DNA of 64,000 nucleotides. It comes from Erinaceus europaeus (taxonomy: Eukaryota; Chordata; Mammalia; Eulipotyphla; Erinaceidae). Of this stretch, positions 20,755 to 63,810 are shown one piece after another. The translations under genes and the position numbers were made by a program. The notes beneath the pieces are model-generated. The model made no database searches and had not been told where the DNA came from. It was given only the letters and a program-made list of their open reading frames with translations. Location: contig NC_080168.1 of assembly GCF_950295315.1 (NCBI RefSeq), positions 67,527,254 through 67,591,253 of the forward strand. The letters are read 5' to 3'. The stretch's first letter is position 1. The number at the start of each line of letters is the position of its first letter.

Positions 20755-21627
20755 TGTTTTTACCTTACATATTTTGTAGCTACTTACCTTAAATATTCCT
20801 CCCACTTAAAGATTCTCATCTTTTTATATACATGTATTTTTGAGCAATGCTTTTTGGTGGTGCTTTTATCAAAGAGAGATTTCTTTTGCTTCAAGCTTAA
20901 AATGCCTCAGTGCTTTTATAAAAGTAGTTCAACATTAGAAAAGTAATATATTCACTATTGCCAAGATTTTAAAAACTGCATTGAGATTTCTTATCTATAG
21001 AATACAGGCTTTGTTTCCAACATAACACAAATGTGTGTGGGTTGGGGGTTCCGTATTCTAAAGGGGATATCTGGGTGCCTGCATTGCAGGAATGTTCTTC
21101 TACTAAAAGTAGCCCAGAAGGACACTTGCCAGGAGACTCTGTTCCTCTTAGAGAGAAAGAGGTTGGCTGTATACCTCATTTTCACATGCACTGTGGTGTA
21201 TTGTCTGTATTGTAGAGGTGCCATGAAGGGGATGGGTGAGAAGAGGTGACAGCTGGCACTTAAGCAGTAGCAAGCACTGGGCATTGAGTTTGGGTGGGAA
21301 AGGCTTTTGCTTATTTCATTTATTGGTTTTGTCACCAGATCTGTACCCCAAGGGAGGGGAGACTACACAGCAGTGCAGCTTCCTCCCAGGACTACCATGC
21401 TGCCACATGCTGCCCAGAGCTGGAGCCTGGGCCAGCAGATTATATGCAAGTCCAAGATTGGCCCTCCCCAGCTGCCCTCCCCCTGCAGTGAGGTCCCAAG
21501 GAGGTGTGCTCAGGGACAGTAATGTTCCAAGTGGAGCATGGCTTTTACACAGGATCCTTGTCACCTGGATCAGGTGGTGCTGTGGCCACCCAGCTCCCTG
21601 CTGGGAATAAAGGTGGCTTCCCCGGAC

Positions 21628-21652
21628 CCCACCCCCACCCCCACCCCCACTC
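21628..21652. repeat. (CCCCCA)n run
   Basis: About four CCCCCA units occur in tandem. Confidence 0.9.
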
Positions 21653-21772
21653 TGCGGGGACTGACTCTAGCTGCTATAAGGAGGTAGGTGTCCCTGGGAA
21701 TTGAGTGCTGATTGATCCAGTGCCAGGTGGGGTTTCTCCTGGCAAAGCCTTGTGGTGAGAAACAGGGGTAGC

Positions 21773-22218
21773 TGTTGGTATGCTTCTGGATTCTGCTTGT
21801 GAAGCCTTCTGTTTTTATCATCACATTGGGTTCGCTTGTGTTGCTTGCTATGTGTTGTGTTTGCACGTCCACTGTTGGCTGGGCACCCCCCTGCCTCCGG
21901 GATATTGGTTTGGTCTCCCCCCCCCCCACCTCTGGGACATTTGGTTTAGACATTGCTGGTTCGCACTTCTTCCTTCTCCCCGCCCCCTATCGTACTTATT
22001 TCCTTTATTCCTGACTCTTTGGCTGGAGGAGCGAGATGCAGGACAGAATTGTGTTGTGATTAGAAGAGATTAGTTTTTTGAACTACATCCCTGCTTGTGA
22101 ATAAAGATTGAACTACAACCCTGCTCATGAATAAAGATTGAACTGCGTTCTCAGCTCAGCCATGAGTCTCTGGTCGTCTCTGACTTCTGCCCGCGAAGCC
22201 AGCCCGGCAAAAACGACA
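21773..22218 (+). mobile_element. Solo LTR of a class II ERV
   Basis: 446 bp begin TGTTGGTATGC and end AAAACGACA, flanked by the perfect 6-bp duplication GGTAGC (21767-21772 and 22219-22224). Two AATAAA signals (22100-22105 and 22130-22135) lie in a 30-bp tandem duplication. The downstream segment containing CAGCCATGAGTCTCTGGTCG matches the ERV LTR at 2720-3074. No internal sequence remains, as expected after LTR-LTR recombination. Confidence 0.88.
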
Positions 22219-22744
22219 GGTAGCCACATGGCTCCTTCCCACAGTGGCTTCAAGTGGATAAGCAGTTAACCAGGTGTAAACCGGAAGGCTCGTGCTTTGT
22301 TCTCATGGTAGTTGGAGTGGCCATGGCTTCAGACACCTTTGCATTGGCTCTGTGCTGCCTTGTGTCCCATGTCTGCAGCTGCTGTCACCCCTAGGTCTCC
22401 GGCTTTTCTGACTGCAGGCGTGGACTGGAGTACGGCTCCCTCAGGCTTGGCCCAACCAGGTAACCCAGCATCTTCAATGTTGGGGCTCAGTGAGGAGTGT
22501 GGACTGTCATCTAGACACTGGACAGAATCCCTGCGAGTGTGGCCCTGGCTTTGCACGCTGCACTTTGGGGAGCACTGTCTCCTGCATCTCCTTGGGATTC
22601 TGCTCCCCCTGCCCCTGCCAATAGCAGCCTTTGTCCCTGCCTCACACCCTCTGGGCAGCATGTTGTGAGATGATCAGGCCCTGAGCAAACAGCCTGTCCA
22701 TGAATCCGGCCCACACCCCTGACAGTGCTGCTGGGACTCCCATG

Positions 22745-23020
22745 ACCCACTGTGACCAGTACTGAGCCCAGAGCCACTGTGACTAATACATTGCAGTGAA
22801 CACAGGCCTACTGTGGCTAGCACTAAGCATGTGAACCCAGGCCCACTGTGAGTAGTACTGAGCAGGTAAACCCAGGCCCACTGGTACTAGTATTGACACT
22901 GTGAACCCAGGCCCATTGTAACTAGTATTGAGCAGGTGAACCCAGGCCTACTGTGACTAGTACCAAGCAGGTGAACGCAGGCCCACTGTATTGCTGAGCA
23001 AGTGAACCCTGGCCCACAAC
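22745..23020. repeat. Minisatellite, ~41-bp unit, about seven copies
   Basis: The unit reads roughly GTGAACCCAGGCCCACTGTG followed by ACTAGTACTGAGCAG. Copies diverge by substitutions and small deletions, most strongly at both ends. Confidence 0.85.
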
Positions 23021-23067
23021 CTCTGGGTGCTTTCTGGGAGCAAGTTTTAATTGTTGTGAGACATTTT

Positions 23068-23367
23068 TTTTTTCTCTACAGGGTTATTGCTGGGGCTCAG
23101 TGCCTGCACCACAAATCACTGCTCCTGGAGGCTATTTTTTCCCTTTTGTTGCCCTTGTTTATCGTTGTGGTGATTATTATTGTTGTTAATTGCTGTTGGA
23201 CAGGACAGAGAGAAGTGGAGAGAGAAGGGGAAGACAGAGTGGGAGAGAAAGATAGATACCTGCAGACCTGCTTCACCGCTTATGGGGGCTCAAACTAGGA
23301 TCCTTATGGCAGCCGTTGTGCTTTGTGCCATATGTGCTTAACCCGCTGTGCTACCACCCGGCCCCCA
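23068..23367 (-). mobile_element. tRNA-derived SINE
   Basis: The copy is antisense: a T-run, TACAGGGTTATTGCTGGGGC and a TGCTACCACCCGGCCCCC head. AGACATT occurs on both sides as a short possible target duplication. Confidence 0.88.
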
Positions 23368-23557
23368 AGACATTCTTAAGTAGTTAGTTCTGTTTTTGAC
23401 TAAAAGTTAAAGTAGCATTAGAGCCAACAAGGCTGACTACACACATGTACACACATAGAGGCAGGTGCTCTCAGGTCTGTGCTGTCACCGTCCATGTCCA
23501 CACCTGAGAGAGCACACAAATGGGCAAGGACACATGCAGGACAGGAATTGTCTTCAC

Positions 23558-23568
23558 TTTATTTTATT
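23558..23568 (-). terminator. Candidate SLC2A13 polyadenylation signals
   Basis: Two TTTATT motifs (AATAAA on the minus strand) lie at 23558-23563 and 23563-23568, at the point where the SINE-free region begins. Another lies at 23878-23883. The true 3' end is not proven. Confidence 0.5.
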
Positions 23569-26500
23569 ATTTTCATTTACAGGGCTGGCACTGGCACTTT
23601 TTTTAAAAAAAAGATTTAAATTTTATGTAAAGATTGAACTTCAATAAAATAACTTTAAAAACATTTACATATACATCACTAAATTCTCGTAAAATATATA
23701 GTATTTTTGATACAGTTGTAAACTAGAATGACTTTGAAGAGACTCATTTGCCACATATAGGAATAAATATTTTATAGTGAATTTGCCAAGATGTGAAGTA
23801 CTAAATATTATGTAACATGCACTCAGAAATGAGAATATACATTTTGAAATACATATATTTTAAAAGCATAAAACTGTTTTATTTAATCTTGATATATATT
23901 AGATCTTCTAGATAGAAATTTGAGCATCTGTTAGAAATAAAAGATACTGTAACATCAATGAGAATAAGACCAAAAGCTGTGAGGAACCAGCTTGGACATG
24001 TGGAATTTAAATTTCTACTTTGGCTAGACTTGAACCTCATCTTTTTTAAAACTTCACGAGATGGAATGCTGATTTTTAAGATTTTACAAAATGTTGATTT
24101 TTATAAGTACCTCCTAGCCGTATGGTTCATTTCTTTTTCTCACAAGGACAGAGTAAAGCACATGGACTTAACTGTCTAAAATAAGTCAGTATTACTGCTA
24201 ACTGAAGGCAGTGTTTGACATTCTACAGATGAAACCACTCGAGGCCACAGTTTTATGCAGAAAGACTTGTATATTTCTTACTCACTAGCCAACTATGAGG
24301 CTAAATTTCCTTTATGTCCTTCTGAACAAACACTCTTAATGTCTCTGAGGCATCTCACACAAAAATGTCTTTTTGAGTCAGTAAAAACAAAAAAAGTTGT
24401 AGCAGTTAACCTCCTGACATTCTTAAGTGATCATTGTTTCTACAAAGTGCTGGGAATACAGATCCCCAGACCTGGGTGTGCAGATCTAACTGACTGGCTG
24501 CAGTGGCCTGAACCACTTCACTAAATCTGCTGGGCATCACTGTGCAGAAGGCTATGGAGACAGGAGAGGAAGGTCAGAACAGGACAGGGGCATTAATCCA
24601 GACGTAGCCACTGAGTCCCTTAGATAGTCATGTGTGAGTTGTGTCACCTGTGATACCACTCATCTTGGTCTGAAATATCTGGCTTTTTGCTCAAGATGGG
24701 AAGGTCTGAATCAGGACATGGAGACACCGTCACAGCTGTCTAAATGGCACCTGCCAGGCACCTCATATACCTTGGGAGCTTATAACAAAGAGAATGTTTA
24801 TAACAGAGCACTGAGATCTGGACCAGTGGTGAAACATGAGAAGGGATGAAAGCACATGGGAGCATTACTGCTCCCTGGATGTGGCTGGACGGACAGACGT
24901 CTTTTGTATGGGAGGGAGCAGCCTCATGCGGCAGACCGGGGTTTAATCCAGGTCTTTTGTACCCGCTGTTAGAGGTAGTCTGGTGGGTAATTAACTACTA
25001 AGTGCTAGGGCTGTTTGCTTTGAAGGGCAAGATGGAAGCTAGTCCCCAGGCCCTCCAACCACCATTTCCCTCCTGAGGCCGGAAGACCGTTTTCTTTTGC
25101 AGAGCCTTGTGGGGAGCTCGCAAGCTTGCTGCACCCTTTCCCGCTCCCTGTGCTCTGCATGAAGGCATCAGCTCTGCAAGGAGACCTGGGTCTCTGTTAT
25201 AGCAAGATCTTTACCCTCCTGACAAGGTACGTCAGACCATGGTGTCAGCAGGTCTTCCCGTCAGACTTACGTACTTAATGCCATTTCAGATGGGATGCTT
25301 TCAGGCTGAAATGTCAGCCAAACAGTGTGGACTTGAAAGGTAGAATTACAAAAAAAAAAAAAAGTAACCTATAAAACTCAAATATTTAACATGTAATATG
25401 CTACATAGTCTCCCTAAATGTCTGTTTACTTTTACGTACCATTTTTTCAGTCACTGTCCTCTACTTCAAAGATGTGGACTGTTACCTTTCTCACTCTATA
25501 AGTCCTTCAAAGAAAGGTTGAAAGGAAGGGAGAAGAGGAGCTTCTTTTCCCTGTAACCACGGGTGTCTGTGGAGACAAAGTCACACCCTCCTCGGCTGTG
25601 TCTGTGTCAGCTGGCCTGTGTCCAGGCCTCCTGAGCACAGAACAACCAGGGCTGTGTCTGCAGTAAGACAAGAACAGAGGTGACTGTAGAAGCCACAGCA
25701 GCAAGAGCTGAGAGCACTGTGCTGCTCTCCGTGGTGTCTCTCCCTTTCATATTTTGATTTTGCTATGCAGCAGCTCATTTCCACCTAGCTTCACCTGTGT
25801 GCAGTAACAAAGATGAGAACTAGCCTGTACAAATCATACTTTTCGTGGACATAAATATTTAAAGCCCCTTAGAAATCAACTGTCAGAGCACCTAAATTCA
25901 AGGGGGGAAGATTCTCTAAACTATTAAGTGAAATGATTAACAAGGTAAAAGGTTGTGTGCCCCCCCCCCCCAGAGTATTTTGGCCAACAAATATCAGTTT
26001 AAACAGATCATAGATCCGCAGTGGCCAGGAGACTAAAGCTTGGCTGTGCCATCAGCTTTGTGGCCATGCTGGGAACTAGCCAGACTTAACGGGGAAGGAC
26101 AAAGCTGGCAGAAACTCAGTATTTCTGACACAGTCCTGTTTTCACTGTAAAGAGAACTTACTTGGTGTTCAGAGTGGAGTTAAAACGCATCAGGCAGATG
26201 TGTCACTAGGCAAGTGTGGGAGATTCACATTATCACTGGAATTAGCAAGAAATTTCAAGTACACATGACAGGACTGAGTGTGTTGAACAGCATTAAACCA
26301 ACACTTTGTAGAGACAGTCCAGTCAGCATTTGCCACTTAAGGTATAACAGTAGCAATCCCCATTATTTTAATATGACAAGAATCCAAGTGTGAGAAAAAG
26401 AAAACAGACCATTGGATCTGTGTACCTTTTTTCTAAATTTCTGGGGGAAATGAGAAAAGGGTATTTTGAAAATGTATGGACTTAAAAAATGGCAAGTACT

Positions 26501-27429
26501 GTTGAGACATGGATTGTGACAGTTCCCTTAGGAGGAGTTAACTGAAAGCCAAAAGAAAGACCCCGTTCAGATTCTTTGTCTCCGGCTTCCTTTCCTGCCT
26601 TCTAGAAAAGATATAACTGAAAGGAGAACGTGTCCTAGCAGTGCTTTCTGTGACAAATGAAGGCACAGAGTAGGACTCCAGGGTCACATGCATAGACGGG
26701 AGTGGGAACAGAAAGTGAAGATGGCACTGTTTGTGCTTGTGTACAGGTGGGAGAGTCAGGAACCCATAAAAATCTGTCTTCATGCTTTCTAGCAGTAAAA
26801 ATACTTATTAAAGTTCGCTAGTTCATTTGTGCAAATGTACACTTATCACTGATGCAAAAATCTGTATGAAAATAAGACCTGCTTTTTAAAATGTTCCAAA
26901 GATCTTGTGCAGACTCCATTTCTGAACAATTCTCCAAGTCTAAACAGAGAGAGAAACTAAGATGTGAGGAGGCAGCCTGCCCTGTAGAAGGGACTCAGGA
27001 ATCTGTGGGCAGAGTACCTGGGATTTACTTCCCACTCCCCCACGGGCTGGTCTAAACCACACTGCTGGAAACCACTTGCAGAGGACATTCCAGAATCGTT
27101 TCTATACCTGCCTGTCAGACACTCGCCTGGGACACATTAGCTCTGACTGTTCCCTCTCTGATGGTTCTGTGTCTCAGGAAAGATGGCTGCCACCTGAGTC
27201 ACGGGGCGCAACACTGATTAAGTAACTCAGGAAGGAAGTAGTTTGTTCTAGGATGATTCGTTGGAGCTGTATTCCTTCTACATTTCTTCTGTTGGAAAAG
27301 TCATCGTGGTTGTATCTTCCTTCTCATGGAATCTATTCAGGACCCGACTGCAGCTCCAGCTGAGAAGCAGCCATGGGGCTGCCTTCTGCTGCTCCACCCA
27401 TGTCAGTGACGGCACAGTCCTGCCACCAG
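23569..27429 (-). other. SLC2A13: SLC2A13 3' untranslated region (probable)
   Basis: About 3.9 kb follow the SLC2A13 stop codon on the minus strand without any SINE, L1 or LTR I can recognise, although the flanks are packed with them. It is AT-rich toward the distal end and holds a C-run near 25960. A long 3' UTR under constraint is the simplest reading. Open frames here are short and unsupported. Confidence 0.65.
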
Positions 27430-58353
<30,924 letters not shown>

Positions 58354-58439
58354 TCACAACACCCCTGCACCCAGTCCCTCCCTAGATTTCTAGCTCCCGG
58401 GGACTTATACATCTGCGATTCCACTATTCCCAAGTCAAT

Positions 58440-58615
58440 GTACTGGTCTTATTTCAGACAAAAATAGGTGAGAGAGAAAGACAGACAGAGAGAGATAGTA
58501 CAGCACAGTTCCAATATCCACAGAGCCTCTTTGGGTGCCACCCATGATGCACCCACGTTGTGCTGAGATCTGGACAGAGCATGTGCCCTCAACCAGGTGA
58601 ACTATCTCCTGGTGC
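58440..58615 (-). mobile_element. SINE of the 'gagatagctcac' family
   Basis: Antisense copy with AGACAGACAGAGAGAGATAG and a GTGAACTATCTCCTGGTGCC end. Confidence 0.55.
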
Positions 58616-58947
58616 CTGAGCCTCCCACTCTAAATAAAGGTCTGCCCACGACTTCAGGTGAGACTTGTGAGGGATGCCCATTTCTAGGCATCACTTTGCT
58701 AGTGTCACAGAAGTCCTACACAGGAAAATACGTCAGCTAACAATTTTTTCAAAGAGCTGTTTATTATTTATTATGATGAAGAATGAGAGAAAAGAGAACC
58801 AGAGCACTACTTAGTTCTGGTGAGGTGGTGTTTGGGGTTGAACCTGGGGCTTCTGGAGCCTTGGGCCTGCTAAAGTTGGTCCTCGAAATGGCTGAGCTAG
58901 GTCCCTGTCCAGAAGTAAGTTCAGGACGTGTGTGCTTTATGTTTTCT

Positions 58948-59145
58948 TTTTTTTAATCTTTATTTATAGAGGTAGTGAGAAGTTGAGAAAAAAGGATCTA
59001 TGTAGAGAGAGACAGAGAGACACCTACAGCACTGCTTCACCACTTGTGAAGCTTTCCCCCTGCAGGTGGGAACCAAGGGCTTGAACCCAGGTCCTTGTGC
59101 ATTTTAACATGTGCACTCAACCAGGTGCACCACCACCCTGCTCCC
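58948..59145 (-). mobile_element. tRNA-derived SINE with target duplication
   Basis: TGCTTTATGTTTTCT is exact at 58933-58947 and 59146-59160. Antisense body with CCCCCTGCAGGTGGGAACCA and a GTGCACCACCACCCTGCTCC head. Confidence 0.92.
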
Positions 59146-59734
59146 TGCTTTATGTTTTCTAAGGGCTAAAACACGACTATGATGTTTCAGCATCCAAAGT
59201 CATCACTTCCATAGACTCCAAAGCTTCTCACTAGGTCCAGGCCCCAATACTGGCCTGGCACAATTGTAGACATACATTTCAGAAAATAATCTCAAGGGAC
59301 AGAACTTGGGATTCAGAGGCCTCAGCGCCACAGCCATGACCCAGACAATCAGTGATGGCCAACTCATATGTGGTCATGCCCACTCCACACTTTCTATCCA
59401 CAGCTGACTTGGTGTCAGCAATGGGACTGCACTGAGAATACACTGAACATACAGAAGAAACTGGACCTGAGCTGTGGTCTGTGGGGAGAGGTCTGGGTGA
59501 GGGAACTGCCTGTGAGGTATGGGGAGCCCTGGCACTGTATCACTCAGTGTTCAAAGAGAAGAATGAGGTACCCTAGTGGCACAGATGGAAAAAGGAGGAA
59601 CAGAAATGATGGTAAAGAAGTCCTTGGTGGGGAGAGAAGGCAGGTGAGCCAGTAGACAGCAGAAACTTCCTGAAGTCGTGTTTGGGTTGCTAAGTGCTTG
59701 CACAGCAGCAGAAGCACTGTGCTTTAGTCCCACA

Positions 59735-60359
59735 ATACTGTGCCCCAGTATGGTTCCGTAGCCCCCATGTCCACTTGGTCGATTCCAAATTATATTCCTC
59801 CATGAGGACAATTTCTGGAACCATCCGTTCCACCCCGGTTCCATGGCTGCCAGTTCTTAGCAACATCGCCCCGCCAGATATTCGTCGGGATGCGGCATCA
59901 TCTAAGTTCATTTCCCACGTCTACGCTCGACCGGACCTGCCAATATACGCGGATATCTTCGACCACCCTGTCCAACGCTTGACGTCTCGTCACCCAATCT
60001 GGTCCCCTATGCCTACACTGAACTTCTCTGTTCCAGACTCTTGGAAACAGAGCTGGCAGTCAGCTGAGGTAAAGAACAAACACCTCATCACAGACCCCTG
60101 CAAGCGTCAACCCGGCTTTGACCTAGCACGTTATGATTGGGCTCTCCTCAATCGCTATCGAACAGGCCATGGCCGGTGCGCCGCTATGTTCCATCGCTGG
60201 GGAGCCAGAGACGACCCGAACTGCCCCTGTGGCTACAGACAGACTATGACCCACATAGTCAACGACTGCCACCTCTCCAGATTCAAAGGAGGTCTCGAAA
60301 CTTTACATCAGGCTCAACCTGATGCTGTTGACTGGCTATGGAAGAAGGGCAAATGCTAG
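59735..60359 (+). CDS. Vingi LINE C-terminal open frame (partial)
   Basis: The frame is open to the stop TAG at 60357-60359, with no frameshift. It lacks the endonuclease and most of the reverse transcriptase domain, so it cannot act by itself. Near its C-terminus is NCPCGYRQTMTHIVNDC, a C-x-C-x7-H-x4-C knuckle starting at 60222, preceded by GRCAAMFHRWGA. The stop lies only about 7 bp before the tail duplication, so the element has almost no 3' UTR. The frame extends upstream of 59735 into target DNA by chance. Confidence 0.8.
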
Positions 60360-60366
60360 AAGAAGA
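59735..60366 (+). mobile_element. 5'-truncated Vingi-type non-LTR retrotransposon
   Basis: 632 bp lie between exact 9-bp duplications AGTCCCACA (59726-59734 and 60367-60375). They carry the C-terminal part of a LINE polyprotein and end in a (GAA)n tail. The encoded motifs (YCAPVW, PPDIRRDAA, NRYRTGHGRC, then a CCHC knuckle) mark the Ingi/Vingi/jockey-like lineage rather than L1 or RTE-BovB. Among mammals, Vingi is described only from hedgehogs. Base composition and preserved frame suggest a recent insertion. Confidence 0.85.
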
Positions 60367-62079
60367 AGTCCCACACCGAATGAGCAGAGCTGGTAGAAGC
60401 CAATGCACTGTGTTCAAGACAGTGGAGTCAGCAGACGCAAATGGAACTCTGTCACACTTAGCTCTAATGTCAGCTAGGGGTAATCAAACTAAAGGACAAG
60501 AAGGACTGTGCATCCCAACAGAGCCACTGGGCTCTGAATCACCAGGATATGGCCTGCTAGGACACAGGAACTGTGTGCACAGGAAGATGGGTCTGGGGAG
60601 AGAATCTGCTTGTGCTGGGGAGCCTTGCTGCAGAGACCTCACTGGCCACTCAGCCACCCGCCAAGCTCCCCGCTATGTCTAAGGCCCACATGTTCTGAGC
60701 TGCGTGACAGTTTCCTGCCTTGTCGTTTCAACTGGACTTTTTCTGCTCCAGCACTTGGTAGCAATGCCTGCACATTCTAGCCTGGATGGTGACTGCCCTC
60801 AAATCCCTACTTTGTTGTACAATGCTCAGAGAGGTATAGACTCATAGAGAAGTATGATGTCTATCTTGACAGCAAAGATCTCCACTAATCATTTCCTGTT
60901 TGCCCACAGCAAAGACAATGGCCCAGCCTTCAAGCTTCACAGAGTGGCTAAAGCCATGTCAGCCACCCACACACCAGTAGCACTGCACCAGGCTCTGCTA
61001 ACACCTTTCCTCAAGGGCGTATGACAATCTCCAGCTGCCACATGGAGTACAGCCTCAGCCAAGGAAAATGGCAGTGGAAAAGGTGCTTTTCCTACAATCC
61101 ACAAATAACACAGCTTATTCTCCACAGGCTTCATGGCCAGGTCACCACAGCTCACTGCTATGTGTCTGATAATAAGCAAGGCCAAGTGTCTGCTCACTCT
61201 GCTTTAACTGCAAAAACAGGAATTGTTTTCCCCAAGTTCATGACATGTACTTTGTAGCCATGATACTTTGAAATAAAAGATGGGAAGGCCTATCAGAGAG
61301 CCACAGCTAGAGTGAGGACACAGGAGAGCGGATGAACATCTGCTGGGGGTCAGCCCTGTCCTTGGAGGAAGACTTACCGGCGACGGCCTTCTGGCTTCAC
61401 CAGCCTCCCCGACTTTGCCCACTAGCTGAGAGGAGTGTGTGTATAATCTGGGCATGTGGGTGCTCCAGGTGGGAGGTTCCATGTTCTGGTGCCCTTGCCA
61501 GCACTCACACACTCTGCTCTGGCTCAAGAAAAGCAGACACCAAGTACACGTATGACTGGAGACCAGCGGGCCCTCAGAACAGCTGCCCCAAACACACCTC
61601 ACACATTCTTTGTCTGTGAGCATCTCCCAACCCCTTGCAAGACACAGTGGCGGCTAAGAACTACTCACAGGGCCTGGCTCACTCCAGTCAGCACCGGTGC
61701 TGCCTTCTCCCCCGCCCAGCAGCTAAGTGGCTTCCAGCACAGGACACACTATGTGGCTTCTGGCACAGCTTCCCCTCCCCTGGCACCTTAAAGGCTTTGC
61801 TGTAACAAGGCCCAGCTCAGTCTCACTCTCTCCAGGCAGGGCTGAGCCACAGCCCCACCCCCAGCAGCAAAGGTGCACTTCCCAGCCAGCACTGCAGTCC
61901 AGGGACATTTCTGTCACCAGTGCTTCAGGACGAGAGGCAGAGGACAGTGCTCAGACTTCCTTTTTGCACGTGAAGGACTATCTCAATGCTGAGAGATAGA
62001 CCGCATTCATGTATTAGAACACTCAGTACAACAAAGATGCTTACTTGGTCCCAATGGAGACACAGACTCCATATAATCT

Positions 62080-62280
62080 AAAAAAATTCCCTGGTGTATT
62101 GCACCAGTCAAGGACTCTGGGGGTGAGGGGGTATTCAGATACTAGAACATGGAACATGATGGTGGAGAAGGACCTAAAAGGTGGGTTAGAGTGTTATGTG
62201 AAAAACTGAGAAATGTTACACATGGACAAATGATTACATTTTACTGTTGACTGTAAACCATAAATCCTCTCAATAAAGAG
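62080..62280 (+). mobile_element. L1 3' end
   Basis: GGAACATGATGGTGGAGAAG, GACAAATGATTACATTTTAC and TGTTGACTGTAAACCATAAA followed by CAATAAAG form a sense L1-type 3' end. Confidence 0.65.
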
Positions 62281-62348
62281 GGCAAATTCAGCAAAAGACA
62301 AAACAAAACAAAACAAATCCCATCAAGTCTGTGGACTTCTAAAAAATA

Positions 62349-62575
62349 AGGGGGAGTTGGGCGGTAGCGCAGTGGGTTAAGCGCAGGTGGCGCAAAGCAC
62401 AAGGACCCCCACCTGCAGGGGAGTCGCTTCATAAGCAGTGAAGCAGGTGTCTATCTTTCCCCCTCTGTCTTCCCCTCCACTCTCCATTTCTCTCTGTCCT
62501 ATCCAACAACGACAACAATAAAACAATAAGGGCAACAAAAGGGAATGCATAAATAAATATTAAAAACAAATAAAT
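62349..62575 (+). mobile_element. tRNA-derived SINE with a B-box deletion
   Basis: The head GGCGGTAGCGCAGTGGGTTA runs from the A box to AAGCACAAGGAC, then jumps directly to CCCCACCTGCAGGGGAG. The B box is missing, so this copy cannot use its own internal promoter. Confidence 0.88.
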
Positions 62576-63810
62576 AGAATAAGGCAGGAAGTAGCGAGTA
62601 GGCACTTCACTGGAAACCAGAAGTCCCAGAACAGCTGCTGCACTGAGGCCATGACAGAGGGCTCAGTGGACTTAGCGTCTGCACAGAAAGAGCACTCTGA
62701 ACAGTCAGTGGCTCTACTTGACCTGGCAGATTTCTCTGTTGGACATAGCCAGAAGGGCTCTTTGTTTCAAACACACCAACCTCCCTCCTGCTGGCGCTTG
62801 CACAACTGGTGCAGACAGATGAATGTAGCCCCAGGTCTGAGAACAGTGCAACACTCCCAATGTCTTCAGTGAACTTAAAAATAGCACCTACTTTTCCTCA
62901 ACTACTTTGAAAGCTGGAGATGGCAGACTTGAGTCAGAAGCAACTGCAGAGAACATTTAATTACCCCGCCCCCCACATCCTGACATCCTGGTGCACAATC
63001 CAGTGTCAGTCAAAAATCACTCACCAGGTCATACTGTTTTGTGTCATCTGTCCCTTGAGTACTAATTAGAGGCTGAGCAGTGACTTGGCCAGGGCCTGTA
63101 CCAAGATGGGGCAGAGAAGCTGTGTGGGGAGGGCCCGGCGCTGTCCCCTCCATACCAGCTAGGCTGGGCCGGGCTGCAGCACCACAGTAGCCAGCAAGCA
63201 GGCATCATGCCTGGGACTGAGAGAGCCCCCCCTGAGGGGTCCCCTCCTCACCATCCCCTCACCACCTCCCTGTGCAAGAACCTAAAGAAACACAATGATG
63301 AGTGAGTGGTCATGACCCTGGGGACACTGCCCCAGCAGAGAAGGCCCTGCCAAGGTCCAGAGAGATCTCGGCCATTAGGAAGGGAAGAGTGGGAAGAGGG
63401 TGCAGAATGGGTGGGTGGTGGCAGGGAGGGGTATCTGAGCTCCGGTGTGGCTCCCCATCCCTGGGTCACACAAAAGGTAGTCTGTGCCCCCAGGACCATG
63501 CATGTGCAGAAAGGGGAGCAGAAGTGCCCTCCAGAAACAGTCCAGTGAACAGCAGATAGAGGAAGGTGGGTAGGCAGAGCAGGGGAGGTGATGAGGAGAC
63601 CCACAGACAGTGAGAAGCCAGAGTCGGGGCCCAGCTGGCAGGGACACCAGGCCCAGAGGCAACAGGGATGCCAGGGACTAGTGTCTGAGCAGCAGGGTGT
63701 GCAGCAGTGGTGATAGGGCAGCGCTCTGCAAGGAGACCCATAAGAAAGGGGGAGAGGAATCAACATACAGGCCAGAGATGCACCTGCTACATCCACTGAG
63801 AGAGGGGAAT

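Larger units (their letters stand above)
20755..23557. other. Intergenic region between convergent REDIC1 and SLC2A13
   Basis: About 2.8 kb contains the solo LTR (21773-22218), a minisatellite (22745-23020) and one SINE (23068-23367). In 20755-21766 and 22225-22740 I see only unique-looking DNA with short GC-rich open frames and no supported gene. Confidence 0.7.

Noticed and set aside
21628..21652. Interstitial telomere repeat
   Set aside because: The unit is CCCCCA, not CCCTAA, and there are only about four copies.
22745..23020. Possible CRISPR-like regular repeats
   Set aside because: Units are contiguous and diverged with no unique spacers, and the DNA is mammalian. It is an ordinary minisatellite.
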